Part shown: positions 1 to 6,178 of the stretch, piece by piece
Numbering within the stretch: position 1 is the first letter of the stretch
How the letters are laid out: every line of letters begins with the position of its first letter
Source of the DNA: Bacteroidota bacterium
GTDB taxonomy: Bacteria; Bacteroidota; Bacteroidia; Bacteroidales; VadinHA17
Length of the DNA: 8,367 bases
Assembly (NCBI GenBank): GCA_012838685.1
Contig: DUOU01000070.1
Location: forward strand, 1 to 8,367
Reading direction: 5' to 3'
The notes under the pieces: generated by a model
What the model saw: only the letters and a program-made list of their open reading frames with translations
Databases searched by the model: none
Told to the model about the DNA's origin: nothing
Position numbers and translations under genes: made by a program

Positions 1-840
1 AATGTAAGGAAGATTTATCTCTGTTGTTGTAGAACTTGATAGTTCAATTTTGGCTTTTTCGGCCGCCTCTTTCAATCGCTGCAAAGCCATGGGATCCTTT
101 CTAAGGTCTACATTCTCATCTTTGATAAACTCTTCGGCCAGCCAGTCTATAATAGCCTGGTCAAAATCATCCCCGCCCAGGTGGGTGTCCCCATTGGTGG
201 ATTTTACCTCAAAAACACCATCTCCCAATTCAAGAATGGAAATATCAAAAGTACCTCCTCCAAGGTCAAATACCGCAATTTTAAGATCCTGTGATTTTTT
301 ATCAAGACCGTAAGCAAGTGAAGCGGCGGTTGGTTCGTTGATTATACGTTTAACTTTTAATCCGGCAATCTCTCCAGCCTCCTTTGTAGCCTGACGCTGG
401 GAGTCGCTGAAGTAGGCCGGAACCGTAATAACAGCTTCAGTAACCTCTTGCCCCAGATAGTCTTCAGCAGTTTGTTTCATCTTTTGGAGAACCATAGCTG
501 AGATCTCTTGCGGGGAATATAGTTTGTCGTCAATTTTTACTCTGGGAGTATTGTTGTCGCCTTTGACCACTTTATATGTTACCCTGTTGACCTCCTTATT
601 GACTTTGTCGTAAGTCTCGCCCATGAATCTTTTGATAGAATAGATGGTCTTTTCGGCGTTTGTTATAGCCTGACGTTTGGCGGGGTCTCCAACTCTCCTC
701 TCTCCATTGTCAACAAATGCCACGACTGAGGGTGTAGTTCTCTTTCCTTCGCTGTTTGGTATTATAACTGGTTCGCTGCCTTCTATGACAGCTACACAAG
801 AGTTTGTTGTGCCCAAATCAATTCCGATTATTTTTCCCAT
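1..840 (-). CDS. dnaK: Chaperone protein DnaK (Hsp70), N-terminal 280 residues, cut by the window edge
   Basis: ATP-dependent cytosolic Hsp70 chaperone that binds unfolded segments and cycles with DnaJ and GrpE. Only the nucleotide-binding domain is present; the substrate-binding domain lies beyond the left edge. Reading leftward from ATG at 840-838, the protein begins MGKIIGIDLGTTNSCVAV, the Hsp70 phosphate-1 signature (residues 7-18). The second Hsp70 signature, FDLGGGTFDIS, is at residues 191-201. The adenosine-side motif around INEPTAASLAYGLD is at 168-180, and THLGGDDFD at 219-227. No stop or frameshift occurs in 280 codons. The leader just upstream on the minus strand is very A-rich with no Shine-Dalgarno sequence, as is common in Bacteroidota. 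No CIRCE operator (TTAGCACTC-N9-GAGTGCTAA) is visible in the 200 bp upstream. The gene is divergent from panB. The identification is essentially certain. Confidence 0.98.
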   Translation of the reverse strand, partial: MGKIIGIDLGTTNSCVAVIEGSEPVIIPNSEGKRTTPSVVAFVDNGERRVGDPAKRQAITNAEKTIYSIKRFMGETYDKVNKEVNRVTYKVVKGDNNTPRVKIDDKLYSPQEISAMVLQKMKQTAEDYLGQEVTEAVITVPAYFSDSQRQATKEAGEIAGLKVKRIINEPTAASLAYGLDKKSQDLKIAVFDLGGGTFDISILELGDGVFEVKSTNGDTHLGGDDFDQAIIDWLAEEFIKDENVDLRKDPMALQRLKEAAEKAKIELSSSTTTEINLPYI

Positions 841-1005
841 ATTTTATAGTTTAAAATTTTTGTTTTTTTTGTTTTTAACTTCTCACTTAAGGGAACAATG
901 ATTATGCCATAGGTGATGATGCTTAAATTTTTGGCAATAATGACATATTGGATAATGAAGGTATTGGATGATCTCTGCCAAAACGACAGAAATAGCCATG
1001 CTTTT

Positions 1006-1030
1006 GTCAATTTGAGTCAATATTGTTGAC
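1006..1030. repeat. GTCAA direct/inverted repeat array over the panB -33 region
   Basis: Three copies of one 5-mer sit at exact 10-bp steps: GTCAA at 1006-1010, GTCAA at 1016-1020, and the inverted form TTGAC at 1026-1030. The last two form a perfect palindrome with a 5-bp spacer. The 10-bp phasing places all half-sites on one face of the helix, and the last half-site contains the proposed panB -33 TTG. The layout is compatible with a regulator site in the dnaK/panB intergenic region. The half-sites are short, so chance is a real alternative. No regulator is assigned. Confidence 0.3.
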
Positions 1031-1055
1031 CCATCGACATAATTGATTAAATTTG
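1026..1055 (+). promoter_or_regulatory. Candidate Bacteroidota-type sigma-A promoter for panB
   Basis: TAAATTTG at 1048-1055 is a perfect match to the Bacteroidota -7 consensus TAnnTTTG. A TTG at 1026-1028 lies 19 bp upstream, within the known spacing for the -33 element. Transcription would start near 1060-1063, giving a 5' leader of about 17 nt before the ATG at 1079. This also argues against the upstream in-frame TTG at 1043 as a start codon, since it would precede the transcript start. It is a consensus match only, with no transcript evidence. Confidence 0.6.
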
Positions 1056-1078
1056 CGGATAGTTATAAATTTAACATT

Positions 1079-1891
1079 ATGGCACAAAAGATTATAAAGA
1101 GGGTTACCACCCATGTGCTTCATGAGATGAAGCTTAAGGGCGAGAAAATCGCGATGTTGACCGCATATGATTATTCTTCGGCCAAAATTTTGGATGAAGC
1201 TGAAATAGACGTAATTCTTGTAGGCGACTCCGCCTCCAACGTTATGGCCGGGTATGAAACTACCTTGCCTATTACGTTGGATAATATGATATGTTATGCG
1301 GCTTCTGTTGTCAGGGGAGTTAAAAGAGCCCTGGTTGTTGTGGATCTTCCTTTTGGTACTTATCAGGGCGATTCAAAGGAGGCACTGGCTTCATCGATAC
1401 GTATTATGAAAGAGACAGGAGCCCATGCCGTAAAACTTGAAGGTGGAACGGAAATAGTTGAATCTGTTAAAAGGATTTTATCTGCCGGCATACCTGTTAT
1501 GGGCCATCTGGGCTTGACCCCCCAGTCGATATACAAGTTTGGAACATATGCGGTCAGAGCCAAAGAGAATGAAGAGGCCGAAAAACTTATTAAAGATGCT
1601 TTGGCTCTTGAAGAAGCGGGTTGTTTCTCCGTTGTATTGGAGAAGATTCCAGCTAAACTGGCAGGGGAATTAACTTCAAAGGTAAAAATTCCCGTAATCG
1701 GCATTGGGGCGGGACCGCATACTGATGGCCAGGTATTGGTGCTTCACGATATGTTGGGAATAACGCAATCATTTTCTCCGAGGTTTCTGAGAAGATACCA
1801 TAATTTGCACGACGAAATCAAGGGGGCGGTGCAAAGTTATATCAATGATGTAAAAAGAGTTGATTTTCCCAATGAAATGGAACAGTATTGA
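1079..1891 (+). CDS. panB: 3-methyl-2-oxobutanoate hydroxymethyltransferase (ketopantoate hydroxymethyltransferase)
   Basis: Cytosolic enzyme that transfers a hydroxymethyl group from 5,10-methylene-tetrahydrofolate to alpha-ketoisovalerate, making ketopantoate, the first committed step of pantothenate/CoA synthesis. The 270-residue protein is close to the usual length of about 264. Family motifs appear in order: MLTAYDYSSAKILDEA (27-42), VGDSASNVMAG (48-58), VVDLPFGTYQ (87-96), KLEGG (119-123), GHLGLTPQS (142-150), VVLEKIP (185-191) and IGIGAGPHTDGQVLVLHDMLG (207-227, split here as IGIGAG and DGQVLVLHDMLG). By alignment with the E. coli enzyme, the Mg2+ ligands are Asp50, Asp89 and Glu121, and the catalytic acid is Glu188; all are present. 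ATG at 1079 is chosen over an in-frame TTG at 1043 because conserved homology begins here and the candidate -7 element overlaps the extension. The gene heads a tight pair with the pseudouridine synthase gene; panC and panD are not in the window. Confidence 0.97.
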   Translation: MAQKIIKRVTTHVLHEMKLKGEKIAMLTAYDYSSAKILDEAEIDVILVGDSASNVMAGYETTLPITLDNMICYAASVVRGVKRALVVVDLPFGTYQGDSKEALASSIRIMKETGAHAVKLEGGTEIVESVKRILSAGIPVMGHLGLTPQSIYKFGTYAVRAKENEEAEKLIKDALALEEAGCFSVVLEKIPAKLAGELTSKVKIPVIGIGAGPHTDGQVLVLHDMLGITQSFSPRFLRRYHNLHDEIKGAVQSYINDVKRVDFPNEMEQY

Positions 1892-1893
1892 TC

Positions 1894-2601
1894 ATGCTCG
1901 ATGTTCTGTACGAAGATAATCACATTATTGCCGTCAATAAGTTGGCTACTGCTCTTGTTCAAGGTGATAAAACCGGCGATAAATCTCTTGATAATGAGAT
2001 AAAAGCCTATATTGCAAAAAAATACAACAAGCCGGGCAATGTGTTTCTGGGGGTTGTTCACCGACTTGACAGGCCGGTAGGAGGTGTCATAGTTTATGCC
2101 AGAACGTCAAAAGCTTTGAGCCGGTTAAACCAAATGTTCAGGGATAACAACGTGAAAAAGAGTTATCTGGCTGTTGTTAAGGATTGTCCCCCGCAAGATG
2201 TGGGAACATTGGTCAATTATCTGAAAAAAAACGAAAAGCAGAATAAAACATATGTGTATGATAATGAGGTAAAAGGATCGAAAAAAGCCTCTTTATCATA
2301 TAAAATATTGGGTAGGTCGGATCGTTATTATTTACTTGAAGTGGATCTGCATTCGGGCCGGCACCACCAAATCAGGGCGCAACTCGCGAATATAGGTTGT
2401 CCGATCAGAGGCGACCTTAAATATGGTTACCCTAGGTCTAACGGAGATGGAAGTATAAGTCTTTTCGCGAAAAAACTGGAATTCATCCATCCTGTTGGTA
2501 AAGAGACAATATCTATTGTCGCCTCGGAACCTGACAAAGATGTTTGGAAAGCCTTTAAGGAGCTAATAACTTTCCATTATTCTTCGGGCCAATCGAAATA
2601 G
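1894..2601 (+). CDS. RluA-family RNA pseudouridine synthase, short form without S4 domain
   Basis: Isomerises specific uridines in rRNA or tRNA to pseudouridine; the exact target cannot be told from sequence. The 235-residue protein consists only of the catalytic domain, without the N-terminal S4 RNA-binding domain of RluC/RluD. The catalytic motif is VVHRLDRPVGG (54-64), with the nucleophile Asp59 in HRLD. The third motif is LHSGRHHQIRAQLANIG (152-168), where Arg156 and the HHQIR core are family hallmarks. The C-terminal part carries GDLKYG (173-178) and a hydrophobic FAKKLEFIHP strand (191-200), both typical. The family more often has a Ser or Thr before the last Gly of HRLDRxxSG; here it is VGG, probably harmless. 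ATG 1894 follows the panB stop by 2 bases, so translational coupling is likely. An in-frame TTG at 1888 would overlap the panB stop and is less likely. The last 25 bp overlap the end of the convergent amidohydrolase gene. Confidence 0.93.
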   Translation: MLDVLYEDNHIIAVNKLATALVQGDKTGDKSLDNEIKAYIAKKYNKPGNVFLGVVHRLDRPVGGVIVYARTSKALSRLNQMFRDNNVKKSYLAVVKDCPPQDVGTLVNYLKKNEKQNKTYVYDNEVKGSKKASLSYKILGRSDRYYLLEVDLHSGRHHQIRAQLANIGCPIRGDLKYGYPRSNGDGSISLFAKKLEFIHPVGKETISIVASEPDKDVWKAFKELITFHYSSGQSK

Positions 2602-3584
2602 CTCTTGTCCAAGCGAAAGAATCTCGCGGCATTGTTGAAAAGTATATCCCTCTTCTGGTCTTCGGATAGATATTGCGCATGTTCTATTACCCCCATGGAG
2701 GTCTCTATCATTCTTGGCCATGTCATGAAATCGGTACCATACATTATTCGTTTACCAAATCCAGCCTGAACAAGCCTTTTAATGTAAGCGTGTACCTCAT
2801 CCAGAGGATAGCTCCAGATCATTCCGGAAATATCGACATACACATAGGCGTGGGCTCCCATAAGCGCGATCATATTTTCTGCCATCGGATAACCGGCGTG
2901 CATAACATATATCTTAAGTTTTGGATGTCGTGCCAAAAGATCCTCTAAAAGGAAAGGGTCGCCCAAAGATGCCCTGAATGAGGGAGAGGTTATATTTGCC
3001 ATTCCATTTCCACCGGTACCCATATGTATACCTGCAGGAATATTCAGTTCCTCCGCTACGGCGAAATATGGATCAAACTCCATGTCGCTCGGTGATTTTC
3101 CCTGATACTGGGGAGCAACTTCAGCCATCACTTTGTAAAATCCACTTTCCAGTGAATCACGGAACTGTTCAACAGTGAGGTTTCCAATCCCTATTCCCGG
3201 GATTATTCTTCCTTCAGGTACCTCTTTCATCCAACTTCTCATGATACCGAGATCGCCAAATGCTATCATCGTAAGGTTCATCTCCTTGATTCTCCTGACA
3301 ATCTCATTTTTCATCTCCTCATCGTCTTTCGCCGGCATCAAAGGGTCCGTACAATCAGAATTAAAAAATGATATCCTTTCTTCGTTTGGATCAGAACCGG
3401 GCATACTGGTCAAGAACCAGGGACACAATGGAGATGAACCGGGCCTTACCTTTGAAACATGAACATGCACGTCAAAAAGCGGCAACCGGGTCACCTTTGA
3501 TTGGCTATTGCTTTGCGCGCTTAAAAGAGTTACAGCGCATAAAAAGAGCATAGTAACCGATAGTTTTTTTATTGTTTCCATCAT
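2577..3584 (-). CDS. Exported amidohydrolase-2 family metal-dependent hydrolase
   Basis: TIM-barrel metal-dependent hydrolase of the amidohydrolase-2 group, which includes ACMSD-like decarboxylases and LigI-type lactonases; the substrate is unknown. The 335-residue protein starts with a signal peptide: Lys6-Lys7, a hydrophobic core at about 8-22, and likely cleavage near LLSAQ (20-24), so it acts in the periplasm or outside. Metal-site motifs are visible: FDVHVHV (His40, His42), GIHMG (His187), VMHAGYP (His229) and YGTDFM (Asp285), followed by the family's usual C-terminal NNAARFFRL (317-325). All expected ligands are present, so it should be active. Two adjacent ATGs (3584 and 3581) are possible starts. 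It lies last in the leftward block, 123 bp after the esterase pair and beyond a strong hairpin, so it may have its own promoter, though no clear TAnnTTTG was found. Processing of an acid released by the neighbouring esterases is conceivable but is inference. Confidence 0.88.
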   Translation of the reverse strand: MMETIKKLSVTMLFLCAVTLLSAQSNSQSKVTRLPLFDVHVHVSKVRPGSSPLCPWFLTSMPGSDPNEERISFFNSDCTDPLMPAKDDEEMKNEIVRRIKEMNLTMIAFGDLGIMRSWMKEVPEGRIIPGIGIGNLTVEQFRDSLESGFYKVMAEVAPQYQGKSPSDMEFDPYFAVAEELNIPAGIHMGTGGNGMANITSPSFRASLGDPFLLEDLLARHPKLKIYVMHAGYPMAENMIALMGAHAYVYVDISGMIWSYPLDEVHAYIKRLVQAGFGKRIMYGTDFMTWPRMIETSMGVIEHAQYLSEDQKRDILFNNAARFFRLDKSYFDWPEE

Positions 3585-3648
3585 TTGTTGGTTTATGGTT
3601 TGTGTTATAAGGTAAACTCAATTTGTAAGAACATTTGATATATACAAA

Positions 3649-3687
3649 ATTATGAGTCTGTCCACTGAAGTTGGACAGACTCATAAT
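3649..3687 (-). terminator. Perfect 16-bp-stem hairpin, probable terminator of the esterase pair
   Basis: Left arm 3649-3664 and right arm 3672-3687 are perfect 16-bp reverse complements around a 7-nt loop (CTGAAGT). The structure starts 20 bp past the stop of the 377-aa esterase gene in its direction of transcription. On the minus strand it is followed by TTTTG, a short T-run, while the plus strand has no T-run, so the leftward terminator reading is favoured. The distal amidohydrolase gene starts 65 bp further on, so the hairpin may stop transcription fully or only partly. No second copy is seen in the window. Confidence 0.72.
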
Positions 3688-3707
3688 AACAACAAAACTG
3701 GTGCTCC

Positions 3708-4841
3708 CTACTTGAAAAGTAACGGAGCAAATTTATTCAAGTATATTCTCCAGTTAGTCCATGTGTGACCACCTGAGTTGACATAGAATGTATGTTTCAG
3801 GCCCAGTGATGTAAGAGTGGCATCAAGTGTTCTGGCGCTTTCAATAAGGAAATCGTCTTCACCACACCCAATCCAATAAAGTTTATAACCAGCTTTTTTA
3901 AGTGCCTTGAATTGCTCTTCATAAGTGGCCTTATTTTCGTCGGTTACCCTAATTCCATTACTTAATGGACAGATATAGCTGAAGAAACCCGGATATAGAT
4001 TTGTACAGCTAATCGTATGTCCCGCACCCATTGATAATCCCGCAAGAGCTCTTGAATTGGGATTGGCGATAACCCGATAGTTGCTTTCAATATAGGGTAC
4101 GATATCTTTTACGATACTGTTTACATATCCGTTTGGATCGTAATTAGGGGCGTTTCTGTCGATCGGAACCTCCGGCAACATTGTTGTTCTGGCTGCTTGT
4201 TGTGTTGGGTTACCGTTAGGCATCACCACAAGCATTGGTTTTGCTAGACCTTTTTCAATAAGATTGTCCATAATCTGGCAGGTACGGCCCATAGTACTCC
4301 AGGCGTCCTCATCTCCGCCAGCACCGTGAAGCAGATATAATACCGGATACTTTGTGGTACCTTTATTATATCCATAAGGGGTGTAAACAAATAACCGGCG
4401 GTTGATTCCAAGTGTAGGCGAATCATACCAAACTTGTGAAAGATTTCCTCTCTGCGTTGCTTCAAAATAGTTCGCGGTGGCTTCTCCCGGCACCAGCAAT
4501 ACACTTAGATATCTGGTTCCATCCCTCTGCATTAAGACATTGGCGGGATCGTTATAAGATATGCCATCCACGTTGAAACTGTATGTGTAAAGCTCGGGAG
4601 TGGGAGTGGGGATGGTAACTGACCATACACCATTTGCTGATCTGGTCATTTCCACCGATGCTCCCCACGATCCGTTTAGTTTAACATTATCCGCATAAGG
4701 GGCGGAAATTCTGAAGGTTATTCCGCTATTTGTAATCTCAGGAGAGACAATTGGGGCGGATCCCATGAAATTGGCCAGTTCTTGCGCAAAGGAGCCAAAA
4801 AACAGGCTTAGACAAAATATAGTGACAAGAATTCTTTTCAT
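3708..4841 (-). CDS. Exported CE1-type esterase with N-terminal Ig-like domain (paralog B)
   Basis: Predicted periplasmic or secreted serine esterase of the feruloyl/acetyl-xylan esterase type (CE1, esterase-D-like alpha/beta hydrolase). The 377-residue protein starts with a signal peptide (KR at 2-3, hydrophobic 4-17, cleavage near GSFAQ, 16-20; no lipobox Cys). Next is an E-set/CBM48-like Ig domain at about 30-118 (ITFRISAP, VKLNGSW, GVWSVTIPTP, YTYSFNVDG), then the hydrolase domain at about 130-377. Catalytic features are LHGAGGDEDAW with the oxyanion region (171-181), nucleophile Ser270 in GLSMG, Asp330 in GEDDF, and His359 in GGHTW. ATG 4841 is preferred over the in-frame TTG at 4853, which would put four residues before the signal peptide. 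It lies 27 bp after its paralog and is surely co-transcribed with it. Substrate class is inferred from the family; ferulate, acetate or another ester group cannot be distinguished by sequence. Confidence 0.9.
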   Translation of the reverse strand: MKRILVTIFCLSLFFGSFAQELANFMGSAPIVSPEITNSGITFRISAPYADNVKLNGSWGASVEMTRSANGVWSVTIPTPTPELYTYSFNVDGISYNDPANVLMQRDGTRYLSVLLVPGEATANYFEATQRGNLSQVWYDSPTLGINRRLFVYTPYGYNKGTTKYPVLYLLHGAGGDEDAWSTMGRTCQIMDNLIEKGLAKPMLVVMPNGNPTQQAARTTMLPEVPIDRNAPNYDPNGYVNSIVKDIVPYIESNYRVIANPNSRALAGLSMGAGHTISCTNLYPGFFSYICPLSNGIRVTDENKATYEEQFKALKKAGYKLYWIGCGEDDFLIESARTLDATLTSLGLKHTFYVNSGGHTWTNWRIYLNKFAPLLFK

Positions 4842-4868
4842 AATATTATACAATTATTAAGGTTTATA

Positions 4869-6005
4869 CTATTTGAACAATAGCCTGGCAAAGGTGTTCA
4901 GATAAATTCTCCAGTTGGACCATGTATGTCCACCGTCGGTTACAAAGAAAGTATGTTCCAAACCGTTGCGGGTCAATGCCGCATCAAGGTTTTGAGCGCT
5001 TTGCCATACGAAGTCCTCTCTGCCAACACCCACCCAATATAGTTTATAGCCGGCATTTTTAACTCCTTGCAGATTCTTATCAATATCAGTCTGATTCGCT
5101 CCAACGCCCATGCTCAAAGGAAGGATATAACTGAATGTGCCCGGGTACAAATTACTCGCACTAAGTGTATGTCCTCCTCCCATGGAAAGTCCCGAAATAG
5201 CTCTGTGGTCAGGATCGGCAATCACTCTATAGTTTTTCTCGATATAGGGTATAATATCCTTTACAAGACTGTTCACATATAAGTTAGCGCTGTTGGGATC
5301 GTTCCTGTCAATAGTTTTTTCGGGGATCATTAGAGTTCTGGCAGCAGCCTGTCCAGGGTTACCATTGGGCATAACGCAGATCATTGGAACAGCCAATTTC
5401 TTTTCAATCAGGTTGTCGAGTATCTGGCATGCTCTGCCCATAGTGCTCCATGCGTCTTCATCGCCGCCACCCCCGTGCAACAGGTAAAGTACGGGATATT
5501 TCTGGCCGCTTGTGTTGTATCCATAAGGAGTATACACAAACATTCTGCGCGACATTCCTATTGTTGGGGAGTCATACCAAACCTTTTCGAGATTTCCCCG
5601 TTGATTTGCCTCGAAGTAGTTCTCGGTCAATTCTCCCGGAATCAGCAATACGCTTAGATACCTGGTTCCGTCTCTTTGCATTATAACATTGTTGGGATCG
5701 GTGCTGGGGAAACCATCAACAATAAAGTTGTAGGTATAAAGCTCTACGGCCGGCTTGGCGACACTGACCGACCATACCCCGGTGGAGTCGTTTTTCATCA
5801 TATTGATTGATGAGTCATAGCTGGTCATCCATGAACCATATAGCCTTACCAGTTTGGCATTAGGCGCCGAAAATCTGAAAGTAACCGTTGTCTCTCCTAT
5901 TTCAGGGGAGGTAACGGCAACCCTTCTGAAGTTTGCCAGTTCCTGTCCAAAAGAGACAAAAGCAACTGACAAACAAATGAATGAAAGTAGTAGTTTTTTT
6001 CTCAT
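4869..6005 (-). CDS. Exported CE1-type esterase with N-terminal Ig-like domain (paralog A)
   Basis: Same architecture as the following gene: signal peptide (RKK at 2-4, hydrophobic core to about 18, cleavage near SFGQ, 18-21), Ig-like E-set domain at about 31-122 (VTFRFSAP, VRLYGSWM, GVWSVSV, YTYNFIVDG), and CE1/esterase-D-like hydrolase domain at about 134-378. The triad is intact: Ser274 in GLSMG, Asp331 in GREDF, His360 in GGHTW, with LHGGGGDEDAW at 176-186 forming the oxyanion region. Long identical stretches shared with the neighbour (MQRDGTRYLSVLL, GDEDAWSTMGR, PVLYLLHG) show a tandem duplication. Differences concentrate in the Ig domain, in the loop after SMG (GGH versus AGH), and in the segment between the nucleophile and the acid (about 299-315), which may affect substrate choice. 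Its leader is 173 bp of A/T-rich DNA after the 573-aa hydrolase gene. Secretion is likely; the precise ester substrate is unknown. Confidence 0.9.
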   Translation of the reverse strand: MRKKLLLSFICLSVAFVSFGQELANFRRVAVTSPEIGETTVTFRFSAPNAKLVRLYGSWMTSYDSSINMMKNDSTGVWSVSVAKPAVELYTYNFIVDGFPSTDPNNVIMQRDGTRYLSVLLIPGELTENYFEANQRGNLEKVWYDSPTIGMSRRMFVYTPYGYNTSGQKYPVLYLLHGGGGDEDAWSTMGRACQILDNLIEKKLAVPMICVMPNGNPGQAAARTLMIPEKTIDRNDPNSANLYVNSLVKDIIPYIEKNYRVIADPDHRAISGLSMGGGHTLSASNLYPGTFSYILPLSMGVGANQTDIDKNLQGVKNAGYKLYWVGVGREDFVWQSAQNLDAALTRNGLEHTFFVTDGGHTWSNWRIYLNTFARLLFK

Positions 6006-6044
6006 AGTTTAGATTTGTTAAGAATAAGGTTTTATAGAAAAAGG

Positions 6045-6074
6045 ATATAAATATAAAGAATATAAATATAAAAA
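6045..6074. repeat. Two-copy 15-bp A/T-only tandem repeat in the esterase leader
   Basis: ATATAAATATAAAGA at 6045-6059 is followed directly by ATATAAATATAAAAA at 6060-6074, 14 of 15 positions identical. It lies 40-70 bp upstream of the start codon of the 378-aa esterase gene. It could be a flexible A/T-rich promoter or leader element or simple slippage; no function is assigned. Confidence 0.55.
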
Positions 6075-6178
6075 TGTTCAAAATTCCATTTAATCATTGT
6101 CGTTGAGACCCTAAAGTTACTGTTTGTTTTTTATTTAATGTGAGTTGCGGGGGAATAATTAGGATTTTTTATTGATAA

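Noticed and set aside
828..1010. 60-codon minus-strand frame upstream of dnaK
   Set aside because: It overlaps the dnaK start in another frame, covers the A/T-rich leader, and has no recognisable protein features.
841..1042. CIRCE or other heat-shock operator for dnaK
   Set aside because: No TTAGCACTC-like inverted repeat was found, and no convincing TAnnTTTG with a -33 partner on the minus strand.
1043..1078. In-frame TTG extension adding 12 residues to PanB
   Set aside because: It overlaps the perfect -7 element, would precede the predicted transcript start, and the added residues are not part of the conserved family N-terminus.
1363..1704. 113-codon minus-strand frame inside panB
   Set aside because: It lies opposite the conserved PanB catalytic region and reads as a shadow of it.
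6112..6119. TAACTTTA on the minus strand as a -7 element for the esterase pair
   Set aside because: It matches seven of eight consensus positions but lacks the final G, and no TTG or TTTG lies at the right distance upstream.
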